Notes: generated from the letters alone by a model not told the origin. DNA of 64,000 bases from Aphrophora alni (GCA_963513935.1 OY740774.1:85894890-85958889); one strand, 5' to 3'. Counted from the first letter of the stretch, positions 21,351-32,335 are shown. Numbers and translations are program-made.

Positions 21351-21654
21351 CATTTGGATTGTCCCCACTATACTCTTGGATTATATTTATGGAATGCACG
21401 CAATAACTGTACATTGGGTACAGATTACTAGTGAAAGTTTGGCGTTCCAGAGGTCTTGAAAACATTTAAATAGTAAGCGAAAGAAAACGTTTGATTCAAG
21501 ATATATTTAGAAACTAATTGGGCCTTTTAGTTGATATACTTACACAACAGGCAGGCAAAATCAATGACGGCAATAAAAAACTGAAAAATTGACGCTCGTA
21601 GAAGAACTTACAATGAAACTTGTAAAATACAATAACTCGTCACCAATGATCACG
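21351..21654. other. Unclassified interval
   Basis: Nothing recognised between the coding-like fragment and the next repeat. Confidence 0.3.
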
Positions 21655-21900
21655 GTGTTCGTGGTCACCGATTTCGGAGTTCAACTTGTCCTGTGACACT
21701 TCTACACAAAGTTCCTTTCCTTCGTCGTTAGCAACTTCTTTACCAATTTCACCGTTTCTCAACCCTTCCTACTAGACCCTTTTCGTTCTCTTCCAGTTTT
21801 GGTCATTTAGACGGGTTTTGTTTTCAATTTAGTAGCTTCAAAATGCCTGACGGCGAAACATATGTCGCTCAATAAAGCTCTTTTGTTTCAATACTTCTAT
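21655..21900. repeat. Retroelement-like end with CTGACGGCGAAAC motif
   Basis: 'aatgcctgacggcgaaacatatgtcgctcaataaa' at about 21842-21876 resembles the GCCTGA...GAAAC...TGTCGC layout in the foldback arms at 30 kb, but lacks stem II sequence. Its complement and upstream sequence give an open minus-strand stretch (NGEIGKEVANDEGKELCVEV...). That is low-complexity acidic and not recognised. Confidence 0.35.
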
Positions 21901-22002
21901 TAACATGGAATTCCATCAAGCACTGACTGTTGTCACATTAAGTTATATTTGATGGATGAAAGAAGGTCCTGTGACAATAAACCAATGTTGAGGAACTATC
22001 GG

Positions 22003-22115
22003 AACGTAAGTCGCTTTCCACAAAATTTTGTGCTTTTTTAAAAGCTATACTATTTATTAATTTGTATGATATCCATAGTTGCTGAAAATATGCTCAATCT
22101 TTTGAATGGTTTATA
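22003..22115 (+). repeat. Direct repeat, first copy (second at 22930)
   Basis: Shares 'gaacgt...tttccacaaaattttgtgctttttt', 'tatttattaatttgtatgat' and 'tgctgaaaatatgctcaatctttt' in diverged form with 22930-23040, about 925 bp downstream. Confidence 0.5.
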
Positions 22116-22929
22116 TTAGTGTATGATTAAGATTGGCGCAACACTTCTGCTTAAAGTTCTCCGTCATTATTTGGAAAATAAAAATAAGTCTGACCTTGAG
22201 TACACTTTCTCACTCAGTTAATATACAATTTGACCAATATACCGTTATATTTAAATCCACCCCCACCTCTCCAATTACCACATGTATAACAGGGTGTTAA
22301 CAGAAATTTGCTACCTAGCTATTAGTTTGCTATTTATTAAGATAAGTACACAAGGTTTGCGACAATCTTCTTTGTAGTGAGGGGCTGGTTCTACGAGTCT
22401 ATGTTTTTCAATTTTTACTTCAGGAGGTTGAAGGGCAAGCAGTAATTCAAAAATTTTGATTGGGACTTGTAATACATCATTTTAAAGAGCTTGATGAGAA
22501 ACAAATACACGAATAAAATTAATTTTGATTATATTGATGGCCATTGTATTTAGATAGATAAAAAGGAAATTGTGCATTTCCCTATGGTATGTTTATTGTT
22601 ATGTAGGATTCTATTTAGGTAAGAGGGATTACATAAATATATACTTATTTGGCGGTATTTTTTGACCTCTCGGGGGTGGGGGGGGGATGGGAGGAAAGTT
22701 TTTTAAAATGTTTTAAATAAGCAGTATAGATATGTGATAGTTCATTTTACTAGTTTTGACAAGACAAGACTAATGATATTTAACAAAATGAAATAAATTG
22801 TCCCCACCCAAACCAAAACGACGGCCAAAAACGTAATTATAATAGTTTTTAAAACCACTACTTTTTTGTTCCACAAAGGTTCTGTATGACTAAACTAGGG
22901 TTAATTACTTCAGCTTGGTGACGATATAT
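22116..22929. other. Unclassified interval between direct repeats
   Basis: Contains a G-rich run (about 22673-22694) and a heptad-rich 'accaaaacgacggccaaaaac' patch. No gene recognised. It could be the body of a decayed element bounded by the 113-bp direct repeats, but no coding evidence supports that. Confidence 0.3.
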
Positions 22930-23040
22930 CTGAACGTTCCTTTCCACCATTTTGTGGGCTTTTTTGAAAGTTTTGTTCACTCTTTAATAAGTGTGATGCC
23001 CATGGCATCGGTGCTGAAAGCCTGTTGAGTATATTTAAGT
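22930..23040 (+). repeat. Direct repeat, second copy
   Basis: Matches 22003-22115 as described there ('gaacgttcctttccaccattttgtgggctttttt', 'gatgcccatggcatcggtgctgaaagc'). Confidence 0.5.
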
Positions 23041-23069
23041 ACGTCTTCATTAGTTGGAAAGCTAACCTA

Positions 23070-23240
23070 ACCTACATCTTTTTATGTAGTCTTGGGTTAG
23101 ATCCCACTATTTTACCTATCTTATGAGGTCTTTCTTGACGAACTCTTGTTCCCCCCCCCCCGACTCTGACGCTATTATAGTATTCGAATTCTAGGGATCC
23201 TTCATTTTATGTCCTCCTCTTAATTTTGTTTATAAGGTAA
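23070..23240 (-). repeat. Family A repeat, reverse orientation, with C12 run
   Basis: Plus-strand order 'tatgtagtcttgggttagatc', 'ctatcttatgaggtctttcttgacgaactcttgttc', C homopolymer (23150-23161), 'gacgctattatagtattcgaattctagggatcc', 'attttatgtcctcctctt' is the exact reverse of the family A consensus. Confidence 0.65.
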
Positions 23241-24312
23241 TGATGTCCTACAATTTATGTCATATAGATAACAAGGAAAAATCAGTTTTGCCGAGTCTAC
23301 ACTGTCTCACTTAGAGGCTGACCAAAATATCGACTACTGTTAATTTTAATTCCGCCCCACCTCTTTATTTCCATGGATGTAACAAACTAGAACATTACAA
23401 AGGAACTTGTCTATTCCAGGCCAGCAAGTTAATACCACAAGTGGGGAAACAACTCTTAGCACATCTCATGTCATAAATATTTTGCTGACATTTTGTCTGA
23501 GCGTGTAATGAGATGCCGTCGTTGTCGTGAACTATTTCGTGATAGTCGAAGAACAATCGCTCAACCTCTTCACGAGCTGAGGTCTTCGTGACAAGTGTCT
23601 TGTATAATGTCCTTCGACATCATCTGTTCTGTGCGTGTTTCTATCTCTGAGGTCATCTTCTGTCGGAACATTTCTTTGATACGCAATGTCACTCGACGAA
23701 ATACCTGAAAAATATTGCAATACTGAAATTTATTATCTGCGAAGAAAGATGTTTATGAGAATACGTTGTAAATGATAGAATAATATAAATTTTGATATGA
23801 TTTGAAAGTTATGGTGTAACTAAAAATTGATTTTCTGAAATTTACGGACATGAGGTCCATAGTACAAAATAGTTTCAAGAAAATTTTGTCTGTTTGTCTG
23901 TCTATCGGCTAGAGACATTTTAATATTTTATCACTAATATGATATTAGTTGGTAACTCTAACGATTTTAATCAAATTTCGATCAAAAGTATTTTCTAAAG
24001 ACCAAAACAAAAAGTATTCGTTACCTCCTTTACAAAAATGCCGGTTCATAATTATCAGAAAAAAAAAACAAAATATCCGTCAGGAAACTGATGAAAAATT
24101 TGTATTTCACAAAATCCACTCAACCTTAAAATCATGAAAAATTTTATCGTAACATTTCCTTTCACAAATAATTGACAAAATTGAATATAAATTTTTACTA
24201 TCGTCATTTAAAATTCTATAAGATTTTAATACGAGCCAAAGCAGGCTCGTAGCAAAATTATTGAGTTAATATAAATTCATTTTTGGGGAGACTGGGATGA
24301 ATATTATTTTTA
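23241..24312. other. Unclassified AT-rich interval
   Basis: Short open frames at 23532-23720 (-) and 23949-24137 (+) match nothing I recognise. 24110-24180 carries family C phrases ('gaaaaattttatcgtaac', 'aataattgacaaaa'). Confidence 0.35.
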
Positions 24313-24350
24313 GTTTTGTAGATGGTTGTGTGAGAGAGATAGTGCAATGA
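24313..24350 (+). repeat. Family D motif
   Basis: 'gttttgtagatggttgtgtgagagagatagtgcaatga'. Confidence 0.4.
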
Positions 24351-24509
24351 ACTTAGTTATTTATTTAAACGGTAGTCATTTTGCTATCGATAAACGAAAT
24401 GACCAATTTACAATCTTTACGAAGTTGATTTATTAAACTAACTTGAGATGATTAAATGCATTTTGGGGGAGAAAGAAAAGTGTACAAAGTGATCACATGG
24501 CTAAACCTA

Positions 24510-25225
24510 CGAGAGGTCATTACTTAAGTATGAACTGTTTGCGCATAGCAACCGCGCAAGCTGTCACGTGACGCCCGCTCAAGGTTAGCCACTCTTGCCC
24601 AGTCCCCAACTATGCAGTCAGTTGATTTCATGTCTCTACCACTGTTGGTTCTATCGTAACACTGCTTTGTTTGTCGCCATGTTAATCAATAAACCCGCCG
24701 ATTGTGACTTTCTGCCAAGAGGAATGACTATAAATGATGAGAGATATTGCGAAACACTAACCAATCTTAGGCGCGCTATTCAAAACTGCCGGCGGGGACT
24801 TCTGTCTAGCGGCGTCGTGCTGCTTCACGATAACGCTCGGCCTCACGCTGCAGCAATGACCAAGACGCAACTGGCCAACTTTCGATGGAAATTACTGGAC
24901 CACCCCCCTTACAGCCCTGACCTAGTACCATCAGACTTTCATGTGTTTCCTAAACTCAAAGTATATCTTGGTGGAAAGCGACTTAAAAATGATGACGTGT
25001 TGAAACTGTTACTAACTGGTTAAATGTTCAGACAGCAGAGTTCCATGATGAGAGGATGCAAAAGCTAGAGCCACGACTTAACAAATGCTTAGATATTCTT
25101 GATGACTACAGTATGTAGAAAAGTAAAAATATGTTCATACTTAAGTTTTTGATACAATTTATGTTCATCAATAAAATTACTGTTACTCCACTTAAAAACA
25201 GTTCTTACTTAAATAATGACCCACG
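24510..25225 (+). mobile_element. Internally deleted mariner element with both TIRs and TA flanks
   Basis: The left end 24510-24540 (CGAGAGGTCATTACTTAAGT...) is matched by the complement of the right end (CGTGGGTCATTATTTAAGTA...), about 26 of 31 positions agreeing. The element is bounded by TA at 24508-24509 and TA at 25226-25227, the target-site duplication of Tc1/mariner insertions. Length is 716 bp against about 1.3 kb for full mariners, and the transposase N-terminal half is missing. It is notably GC-richer than its surroundings. Confidence 0.9.
24595..25118 (+). pseudogene. Mariner transposase C-terminal half, D34D, truncated and frameshifted
   Basis: Mariner transposases cut and paste DNA using a D,D34D triad. 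The open frame from 24595 begins at TTG, so no true start survives. The HDNARPH motif gives the second catalytic Asp (frame residue 79) and YSPDLVPSDFHVF gives the third (residue 114), exactly 34 residues apart, the mariner signature. Upstream, INDERYCETLTNLRRAIQN and LLSSGVVLL are typical of the same core. The N-terminal helix-turn-helix DNA-binding region and the first catalytic Asp are absent, so the product cannot be active. The frame stops at 25021-25023. A frameshift near 25010 restores the expected tail (NWLNVQTAEFHDERMQKLEP...) to a stop at 25116-25118. It lies wholly inside the TIR-bounded element. Identification is firm to family; the subfamily was not determined. Confidence 0.92.
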
Positions 25226-27359
25226 TATATATATACAGGACCAGATAAAAATTCCCGGTCCTCGAAAATTAATAATTTAAAAAAGAATAACATTTATTTT
25301 ATAAATTTGGACAGGCTAAAGTACCCAAGAACGTTTCGGTTAACCATCTACACTAACGTAACAGATAAAATAGATTGTTACCTGACGCAAGACATGCTTC
25401 TCCGTGATTGGCTTGTTAAGACTGGGAGAGGGTACTACTCGGCTTTAAGTTATGTTTAATTTAGCTGAAAACCTTTGATAATGATGACTATTTGATCAAA
25501 ATTTACAAAAGAGATACAATAAACATACTAGACATATGCTTCTCAGTTTTGTTTCATGTTTTTATGGTTCGTAAAACCTTATAATTCTAGGGACACAATT
25601 GTTTAACCCGGAACCCAGTATAGGTACTACATCTTTCATCAGACTACCTATACAGTCATGGCTATTGTGATTTGTATCAACTAATAATGTCTAACATCTC
25701 ACTGAAATCAAAACAAATTGAGGTGAACATGTTTTTATTGCGATTTAAACCACCATTAATTACGGAATCACTTTTTTATTCTTCTAAACTGCTTAATGAC
25801 TTGTGTTTACTTGACAATTGTACGCACGTACTTTTCCAAGTACAAATAATTATCACATTTGATACCGAATGTCTTGAAGGTAATCTAGAGTAAAAGTTAA
25901 TATTTTAATGTTTATTTGTAAACAAATGGCAACAAGTGTAAAACACAGCGCTAATTTGAAACGTGCAGTTTTATGTGAACACGATATCGTGGAAATGCTG
26001 ATAATTTCCTTGATTTCTCTTGGAATTTCTTTTAGGAACGTAGATTTCCTGGATATCTTAGTTTATGCTAAAGCTGCCTGGAGCTCTAAATGTTATTATT
26101 TCTATTCTGATTTATTTATAAACACAGAAGAGGAATATTGTTAAAATAGCAATATGAATAATGGTTTTAATTGAATTTAGTATAAAGAAATTTATATGAT
26201 GAGGGGAATAAATCGATGTTTTTGAGTAGCCTATACATCGTTTTGAGCTTCTCTGTTAGGTTACCCACTGAGGTGACACAATAAAACTATGCTTGACGCA
26301 CAGGAGACTCACGCGTGAAGACCTTCATCCCGAATACAATATAATTTGTTGACTTTTAAATAACAAAGAAAATGATATGATTTTTTTTTGCTTTAAAAAA
26401 GTTAAATTATAAACAAAAATAAAAATCTTTACGGCTGTTTGACTGATTCCTACAAACTTGACACTTTTTTTGGTCTCAGAAAAATGTATTCTGTGGATTA
26501 TATTTCAAAAAATTATTATTAATAATCACAAGAAGTATATTTTCCAAAAGATTTAATAAAATCTATCAACACTATCTATAAGATTATTGTTTAATTTTGA
26601 TGTGTAATGTTTGAGGTTAGGTTAGTTTAGTTTAGGTTAAGTTAGGTAACAACTCAGTGAACAGACCAATTATTTTCCAACCTATTTTATTTTTGAACAA
26701 AGTCGTTCATAAATAATATTCTTCGTCGGCGTTATATAAATTGTAATATATTTAGGAAACTAAATAATGGTACAAAATTATTGCAGGTACTTTCCCGCAC
26801 CCCATCCCCAAATCCAAATAAAAACGAACAAAAATTAATTTTCACCTAAAATACATGTTACTAGATGTCAATCATTGTCGTCGTCATTGAAATTATATAA
26901 ATAAGGGTCTAAACCTACCTCGCTCAGCGTAAATCGGATTTGATTAAATATCGAGCATTTATGACTGAGGTCAAAGTGCTTTCGTTTTATTCCTGAAACT
27001 TGGAATTTAATATTTCGCACTAGGGTTTGGGTCACTAATTTTCACTTTGAACGAAATCGGTATGGTCGTTTTTGAGAAATTAAATATTTTATAACAGGCT
27101 CTTGGCCGATTTTATTTAAATTTTTTAGGGATAACTCACAAACATATTTGGAGAGATTGGTGAGCAATTCGTTTCATTTAGGTCCTTGATCAAAATTTGA
27201 TCAAAATAGTTGAAGCTGATTTTAAGAAAAACGTAATTTTTTGTTTTTTACCCCTAAATTTTGAGTTATAAAAAAATTAAACCATCCCTTAATATGACAA
27301 AAATATGAAACACATACCAAATTTTATTACGAATACTGGACATATAATCTGAAAAGTAG
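25226..27359. other. Unclassified AT-rich interval
   Basis: Two adjacent open frames without recognised domains lie at 25672-25893 (starts at a non-ATG codon) and 25908-26144 (starts at ATG). A degenerate TTAGG run ('gaggttaggttagtttagtttaggttaagttaggt') is at about 26612-26647. 27040-27290 has family C phrases ('aacgaaatcggtatggtcg', 'gatcaaaatttgatcaaaat'). No gene is supported. Confidence 0.35.
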
Positions 27360-27590
27360 TTTTGGATTCAGGGGACACAAAACGAATAATGACTCACCAC
27401 TTAACATTCTCTATAGTATACATTTTGAAAGAAAACGTTAATTTTCACCCTATAGCAACAGGTGATGAATTAATGAAATATATTGAAGAGGAATTACTGT
27501 TTACACCTCGGGAATTTTTCAAAAGCGATTATTACTCTTTTTTTCTTCGTTGCTATCAGTACATTGCTATTGATGTACCTTTCGAATAAA
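27360..27590 (+). pseudogene. C-terminal remnant of a DDE (Tc1/mariner-like) transposase
   Basis: The 75-codon frame begins at a TTG. Its stretch HPIATGDELMKYIEEELLFT corresponds to the stretch just after the DDE core in a second copy at about 52262-52345 on the minus strand (PIATDDELMRFIEDEL). There it directly follows a recognisable transposase segment. In related transposases this region is a charged helix after the last catalytic residue. No catalytic residues are present here, so this is only a tail fragment. The assignment depends on homology to the 52-kb copy. An overlapping frame at 27483-27677 is a shadow. Confidence 0.55.
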
Positions 27591-27679
27591 GGTAAAATTT
27601 GGATTATTAATAATTTATTACTGTTATTTTTCTTTATTAACACGTTTTCATGTTATCTGCAAATCAACAAAGTGTAATG

Positions 27680-27850
27680 GTTATGCAAATAAAATCATTT
27701 GGTGAAAACGTACCATTATTTTGTTATTCCGCCATTTTGTTTTGATTAACAAAATGAAATTTGAAGGTACTTTTTTAACATATCTATGTAACTTAAATGT
27801 AAAGTGTCAAGTTTTTAGAGTGTTTCATATGTCGGGCATATTACATAATA
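27680..27850 (+). repeat. Segment shared with 52830-52985
   Basis: 'gttattccgccattttgttttgattaac', 'atgaaatttgaaggta', 'acatat.tatgtaact' and 'agagtgtttcatatgtcgggcata' match 52850-52985 in the same orientation. Both lie near remnants of the same transposase family, but the transposase tails are in opposite orientations, so the segment may be one arm of an element with inverted ends. Confidence 0.55.
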
Positions 27851-28164
27851 AAAAAATTAAAAAATTGATTTTTTCGGGTGACACTGTGTGGGAGAATGTA
27901 AAAGCTAAAAAAAGGTATAATTTTGAAATTTAAATTGGTAATACCAAATTACGTTCTTTAAAAATTGGGGACAAGTTTGTATGTAACTTTTAAATATCCT
28001 TAAGGTCAGATTTAACCTACACAACGCCCCCCCCCCCTAAGACCAATAATATTTATGTTTTCTTTTAATGGAATATTATAGCGTATAGTATTGATGATTA
28101 GGATTAGCTTTTAGCAACACAGAATCATGAGAGGTTTGCTGCAACAAGTTATAAATAATTGAGT
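27851..28164. other. Unclassified interval with a C10 run
   Basis: C homopolymer at about 28027-28037. Nothing else recognised. Confidence 0.35.
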
Positions 28165-28375
28165 TATGATATTAATAATTACATCAGCAGGATAATAAAA
28201 TAGTCAACAAATACAAATATAATAAACGATTCTTATAGTTATGTTATTATCAAACAAAGTTTATTTTTAATCTAACTAAGATTTAAGATTTTCTCACGTT
28301 ATTATACACTATTACATCAGAAAAGACTTTATTACCAAGGACAAATGTCTTAATACTTCAATCATTCATACATAC
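28165..28375 (+). repeat. Dispersed repeat R2, copy 1
   Basis: Shares 'cttatagttatgttattatc', 'agattttctcac', 'attatacantattncatca' and 'caaggacaaatgtctta' with 32392-32580 in the same orientation. 'aaatgtcttaatacttnaat' also recurs at about 30797. Confidence 0.6.
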
Positions 28376-29206
28376 AATATATGATAATATGACATAAAAC
28401 ATTTTAGGATTACAATGCAAATTTTACCCTATTTGAAGATGGGAATAATCTGGTATGCACTAAAACAAACCGTAGTGAATTTCTAACAGCTGGGGTGAAT
28501 TTTTCGATCAGCTGTTACCATTGTTGATTTGTTGTTACGTTACACGGCTTATTATTAATTTCTAGTTTGAGGTTAGGTTACGCTGTAATGGTTCTTACAA
28601 CCCAAGACAACGTTTTTATTGTAGAGGATTATTTCTTTTCACACGTTCGTGTGGTCCAAGCTTAGCACTAATAGGTATTGACTTTTAATAACACTTACAA
28701 ATATCAGTCTAATGTATCGTTGAAGAGTACCGTCGTATTTTGACACAATGGAAAGTGTGTACTGGCCCTACAACCATCTTGTTTACAAATGAAAACCACG
28801 CAGACGTCTCCAGCAAGTATTACAGTCTCCGAAAAGAAGTCTCCGTCGGACATCTTTGTCTTTGAGAAATATCAGTAACACGTCTTTGAGAAATATGTTT
28901 AAAATCTTGGTGGATTTATTATAAAATTCAAAGTTTTTAACGTTTAAACGATAGGGACAAACACCCAGAGTTGTTTACTGCATCTTATTGTTAGCTATAC
29001 AAAAATCCCTGAGCTCCTATTTATTATATCTTAAACCGTTTCAATAAAAAGCAGAGAGCATCTTTTCTTGGGTTTCAACGTCCTGATATGGTTGTAGAGA
29101 AGCCACAACTTAGTGAGTGCGTAACCGTTTTATGTGCTACATCAACGAGGGGAATATTGTGTCCTTTTGTTGAAGAGGATAACGAGATTGATGTTACAGA
29201 AACCAG
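28376..29206. other. Unclassified interval with a 33-bp direct repeat
   Basis: 'gtctttgagaaatat' occurs at about 28857 and 28883, a small tandem duplication. 'gaggttaggttacg' at about 28567. No gene recognised. Confidence 0.35.
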
Positions 29207-29461
29207 TTACGTTACAGAGAGAAAAACATTCAACCTTTGAAGGAATCTCACAAGGTGTTTGTTGCGATAGAAACCTGGATTTTGGTTTCCAGTAATTACA
29301 ACAAGATGGCGCCACCAGTCACACGGCAATAGACACTTGCTTTGGTATAAGTAACTTTTGGCTATCACCTTGTTTCTTGAGATTTTCTTATCGTATTCCT
29401 CCTGATCTCTCGCCACTTGACGCCTATGTTTGAGGAATGATGAAGGAAAGCATTTTTTCAT
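29207..29461 (-). CDS. Unrecognised 84-aa frame, coding status doubtful
   Basis: An ATG-started frame (complement of 29461-29459) encodes a basic peptide with a charged N-terminal half (RRQVARDQEEYDKKISRNK...) and a C-terminal part PCDWWRHLVVITGNQNPG. The surrounding 29050-29470 is GC-richer than average and may be a decayed mobile-element segment. I see no catalytic motif, no splice pattern and no neighbouring gene. It could equally be chance; listed so that it can be searched. Confidence 0.2.
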   Translation of the reverse strand: MKKCFPSSFLKHRRQVARDQEEYDKKISRNKVIAKSYLYQSKCLLPCDWWRHLVVITGNQNPGFYRNKHLVRFLQRLNVFLSVT

Positions 29462-30000
29462 ACCACCAACTAGACTATATCACCGAACTACAAGAGGGTA
29501 TTACTACTTGAGAAGAATGCAACAACCCCTTTTCACCATATGTTTCAAAATCTACGAAGATGCCTAAAACTTAATATAGGTCATATTGTACATGTGTTGT
29601 ATAACACTAAATGTCTCTGTACTCTTCATTGTTGTTCCTTTGATACAAAATAAAAAATTAAACATATAATTTCGGTGCTGTTTATTTTGGCAAATGTATT
29701 ATTGAAGTTACAAAATGTACTTTTTTAATTGTCTCCGTTTCCATAGCTACTACGACTACAATTATATCTAAACAATTAGTTTATTATTACGCTATCAAGA
29801 AAATAAGAAGTTGATTGGTCTGTTCAGTGACTTGTTACATAACCTCAAAGTGTTAAACAATTAGCTATAAGTATAGAAATTAATAATTGATTTTAATGAA
29901 CAAGTTTTTCTTTGATAAATTCCTTGGTTGTCTTACAACTTACTGCTATTAATTACACTATTTTTACCTTGTGAACGTCAAATGTAAGTCAATCATATTG
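29462..30000. other. Unclassified AT-rich interval
   Basis: No coding or repeat assignment could be supported. Confidence 0.35.
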
Positions 30001-30321
30001 TGTAGCGACAGCTGTTTTGACAACACTGCTGACCTCATCAGGCTGAGCACACTTAACACAAAACCATAGGCTACATACTACACATCACAATCTAAACTAA
30101 ACAAACGCCCCAACTAATACTGTGATCAACCTCCCTCCATACTACCAGTCCATCAAGCCACTTAGATGCAGAATGGCCATCCTTATTTTTTTATAAAACC
30201 AGACTCGTATAGTATTATTTACCTATCCGTTATGTTAATATCCATCCGTTTATATGTTTTAGTGTTGAGTGTAGACAGTCTGATGAGTTCAAAATGGGGT
30301 TGACGAAACAATTGTCGCTGC
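30001..30321. mobile_element. Foldback element with ~68-bp arms and CTGATGAG...GAAAC motif
   Basis: The left arm (30001-30068, complement) and right arm (30253-30321) align as 'TTTTNGTGTTNAGTGT', 'CAGNCTGATGAG', 'AAACANNTGTCGCTNCA'. The right arm carries CTGATGAG at 30279-30286 and GACGAAAC at 30302-30309; the left arm has AAAAC in place of GAAAC. In the right arm the bases flanking the gap (GTT...GAC) could pair as a short stem II. The interior (30069-30252) is non-coding. Organisation parallels 2366-2763. Confidence 0.65.
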
Positions 30322-31249
30322 AGAAGCTAAAAATAGTATAAATTCTACTTATATAAATTACTAATACATAAAAATATTTGAAACATAATTCTTGAAAAAT
30401 GTTTGAAGCCTTGTAGAAGCAAGGTTAAAGTCAAAAGGTTGTACAGACTTGAGTTTTCTTTAAAATTGTACGAGCATAGTAGGTTTTTAAAAGTACTTTA
30501 AGATGTAAAGGAGGAAATTTAAAAAGCACAAAAATTTTAATAATTTTTTTATAGAAATTTTGCGTACAATTAGAAAAAACAACTTAAAAGTACTTCTTAA
30601 AAATCGACGACTGAAAAAAAAAGGTCGATTATCATAGTTACAAGGTTATTATTTTATACGTTTTAAATATTCGATATATTGATCAAAATTTTATTTTTCT
30701 TACTCCATTGAATATGAAAATAATTAATAATTAATAAAATAGTTACAATTAAACACTGTTGTAAGAATTACAATGATAAAAACAAAAATCGGCGATTCAC
30801 AAATGTCTTAATACTTTAATGTAAATTCAAAGTTTATTCGAAGTTGGCAGGAAACAACACCTTGTTCATCATTGCTCGGTAGGACAGATGAAACGAGAGC
30901 ACTAGGAAGGAAACTTCTACTCCAGGCTCTGACAAGATATTAATATTTTAAACCGTGTGTTAAAAGATTAAAATTAAAATCGAGTGAAAACTGTGATTTC
31001 TATATAGCTGACGTCACACACGATATTCTTAAATGTTTCATAAGAATCTAATAGGAAAGAAGTCCGTGGCAGGATCTGTTACTGGAAAACATGGCAACGC
31101 TGATGCTAATACCAGTAGACAAATGATAAATTGCTAATGGAGATAATAAAGAAAAATAACAGGTATAGATTAAGAAATCTACGATAAACGAAGCGGGAAG
31201 ATTTTGTCTTTATTTTAAGAAGAAAAAAGAAAACATAAAATAAAGAACT
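30322..31249. other. Unclassified AT-rich interval
   Basis: Low-complexity A/T tracts. No coding or repeat assignment beyond the R2 phrase near 30797. Confidence 0.35.
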
Positions 31250-31335
31250 TTAGTTCTTAAAGAATCTAATAGGAACCTGATAGAAAAGATGAAAGAAATA
31301 GATTTAACTGAAGACTAGATAAAAAAAAAACGTTT
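31250..31335 (+). repeat. Partial family A copy
   Basis: 'aatctaataggaacctgatag', 'aaagatgaaagaaatagat', 'aactgaagactagataaaa' match the middle of family A. Confidence 0.5.
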
Positions 31336-31527
31336 ACCACGTTTAGTACAACCAATCACCTGTAAGAGGAATGGTGATTTTACAATCACTGTGACAGAAT
31401 CACAGACCAGAGTTAGGAATTAGGAACATAATTTAGTAAGAATAATAGTATAAGTTTTTTTGCGAAATCAGAATGATAGACAATTATTGTGACAAAGCTG
31501 GAAAACTGATGAAATTGCTTCATTGCA

Positions 31528-31968
31528 AGTGTGGTGGACGCCACAAGTTATAAGGTGTATATACACAAACCAGGTCAATCATTTGGGAGGGAACCGAGTG
31601 CAGGGTTCTAGAAGATAGTCAAGACGAACTTGGCGTGAGAGAACTTCCGAGGATTTCAGACCAGACCACACGAAGACCTTGTAAATGTGAGCAAACTTTA
31701 TGAGAAATTAACTTGTAATTGTTCGAGACTAAGATAATGTAGAGTCAAAATAGTTGGAATCATTCTGAGTTTATGTTTTGATAACGATAATAGATATGTT
31801 TGTTTGAATAAATTGTATTAATGGAAGTGAATTGAATTTAAAAGAAATTTTATAAAGGATAAATTGTGAGAGGAATATATATTATAGAGAGAGTGATAAA
31901 AGAAATTTAATAGTTATAAACTGAAACAGTGTTTTGTTCATTGTAACCAAAGAACCCAAGGGGAAACA
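31528..31968 (+). mobile_element. Possible solo LTR remnant
   Basis: The interval begins TGTGGTGGACG and ends near ...GGGGAAACA followed by 'atggcgaat', which vaguely resembles a primer-binding start (TGGCG). It includes a TATA-like 'gtatatacac', a short GC-rich promoter-like block (31585-31680) and an AT-rich 3' third. No target-site duplication, second LTR or internal coding region was found, so this is a weak suggestion only. Confidence 0.22.
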
Positions 31969-32245
31969 ATGGCGAATTTTTACCAAGTCATACACCGACC
32001 ATTACTATTATAAAACATTTCAATAACAACTATTAGATTATAAAACGCATAGTATGCAAGTTACTGTTGAAAGATAAATTATATAATCGATTAGTAGTAG
32101 ATAATACATCTAAATATTGGCGTTTTATTATTTATATCTTACAACTATTAAACCAACAAAACGACTCGAAAATGTATGGTTAGAAAACCAATATTTATTT
32201 TATTGTTTTTTAAGGGTGAAAACCCTGTCGATCATCAGAGCCATC

Positions 32246-32335
32246 AAACAAGATGAAGAGAGTATATAATAAAGACCACTAGCCCTCGAATACTCTAATA
32301 GTGTTAGGGTTATTAAAAAAGGGAACTTATCTACA
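32246..32335 (+). repeat. Partial family A copy (5' end)
   Basis: 'gatgaagagagtatataataaagaccactagccctcg', 'aatactctaatagtgttaggg' is the best-preserved family A 5' end in the window. Confidence 0.6.

Noticed and set aside
30279..30309. A complete functional hammerhead ribozyme
   Set aside because: Core blocks are present, but I could not find sequences that pair to form stems I and III around a cleavage site, so activity is not claimed.
31528..31968. A confident LTR retrotransposon
   Set aside because: No second LTR, no target-site duplication and no gag or pol coding region; kept only as a weak possibility.
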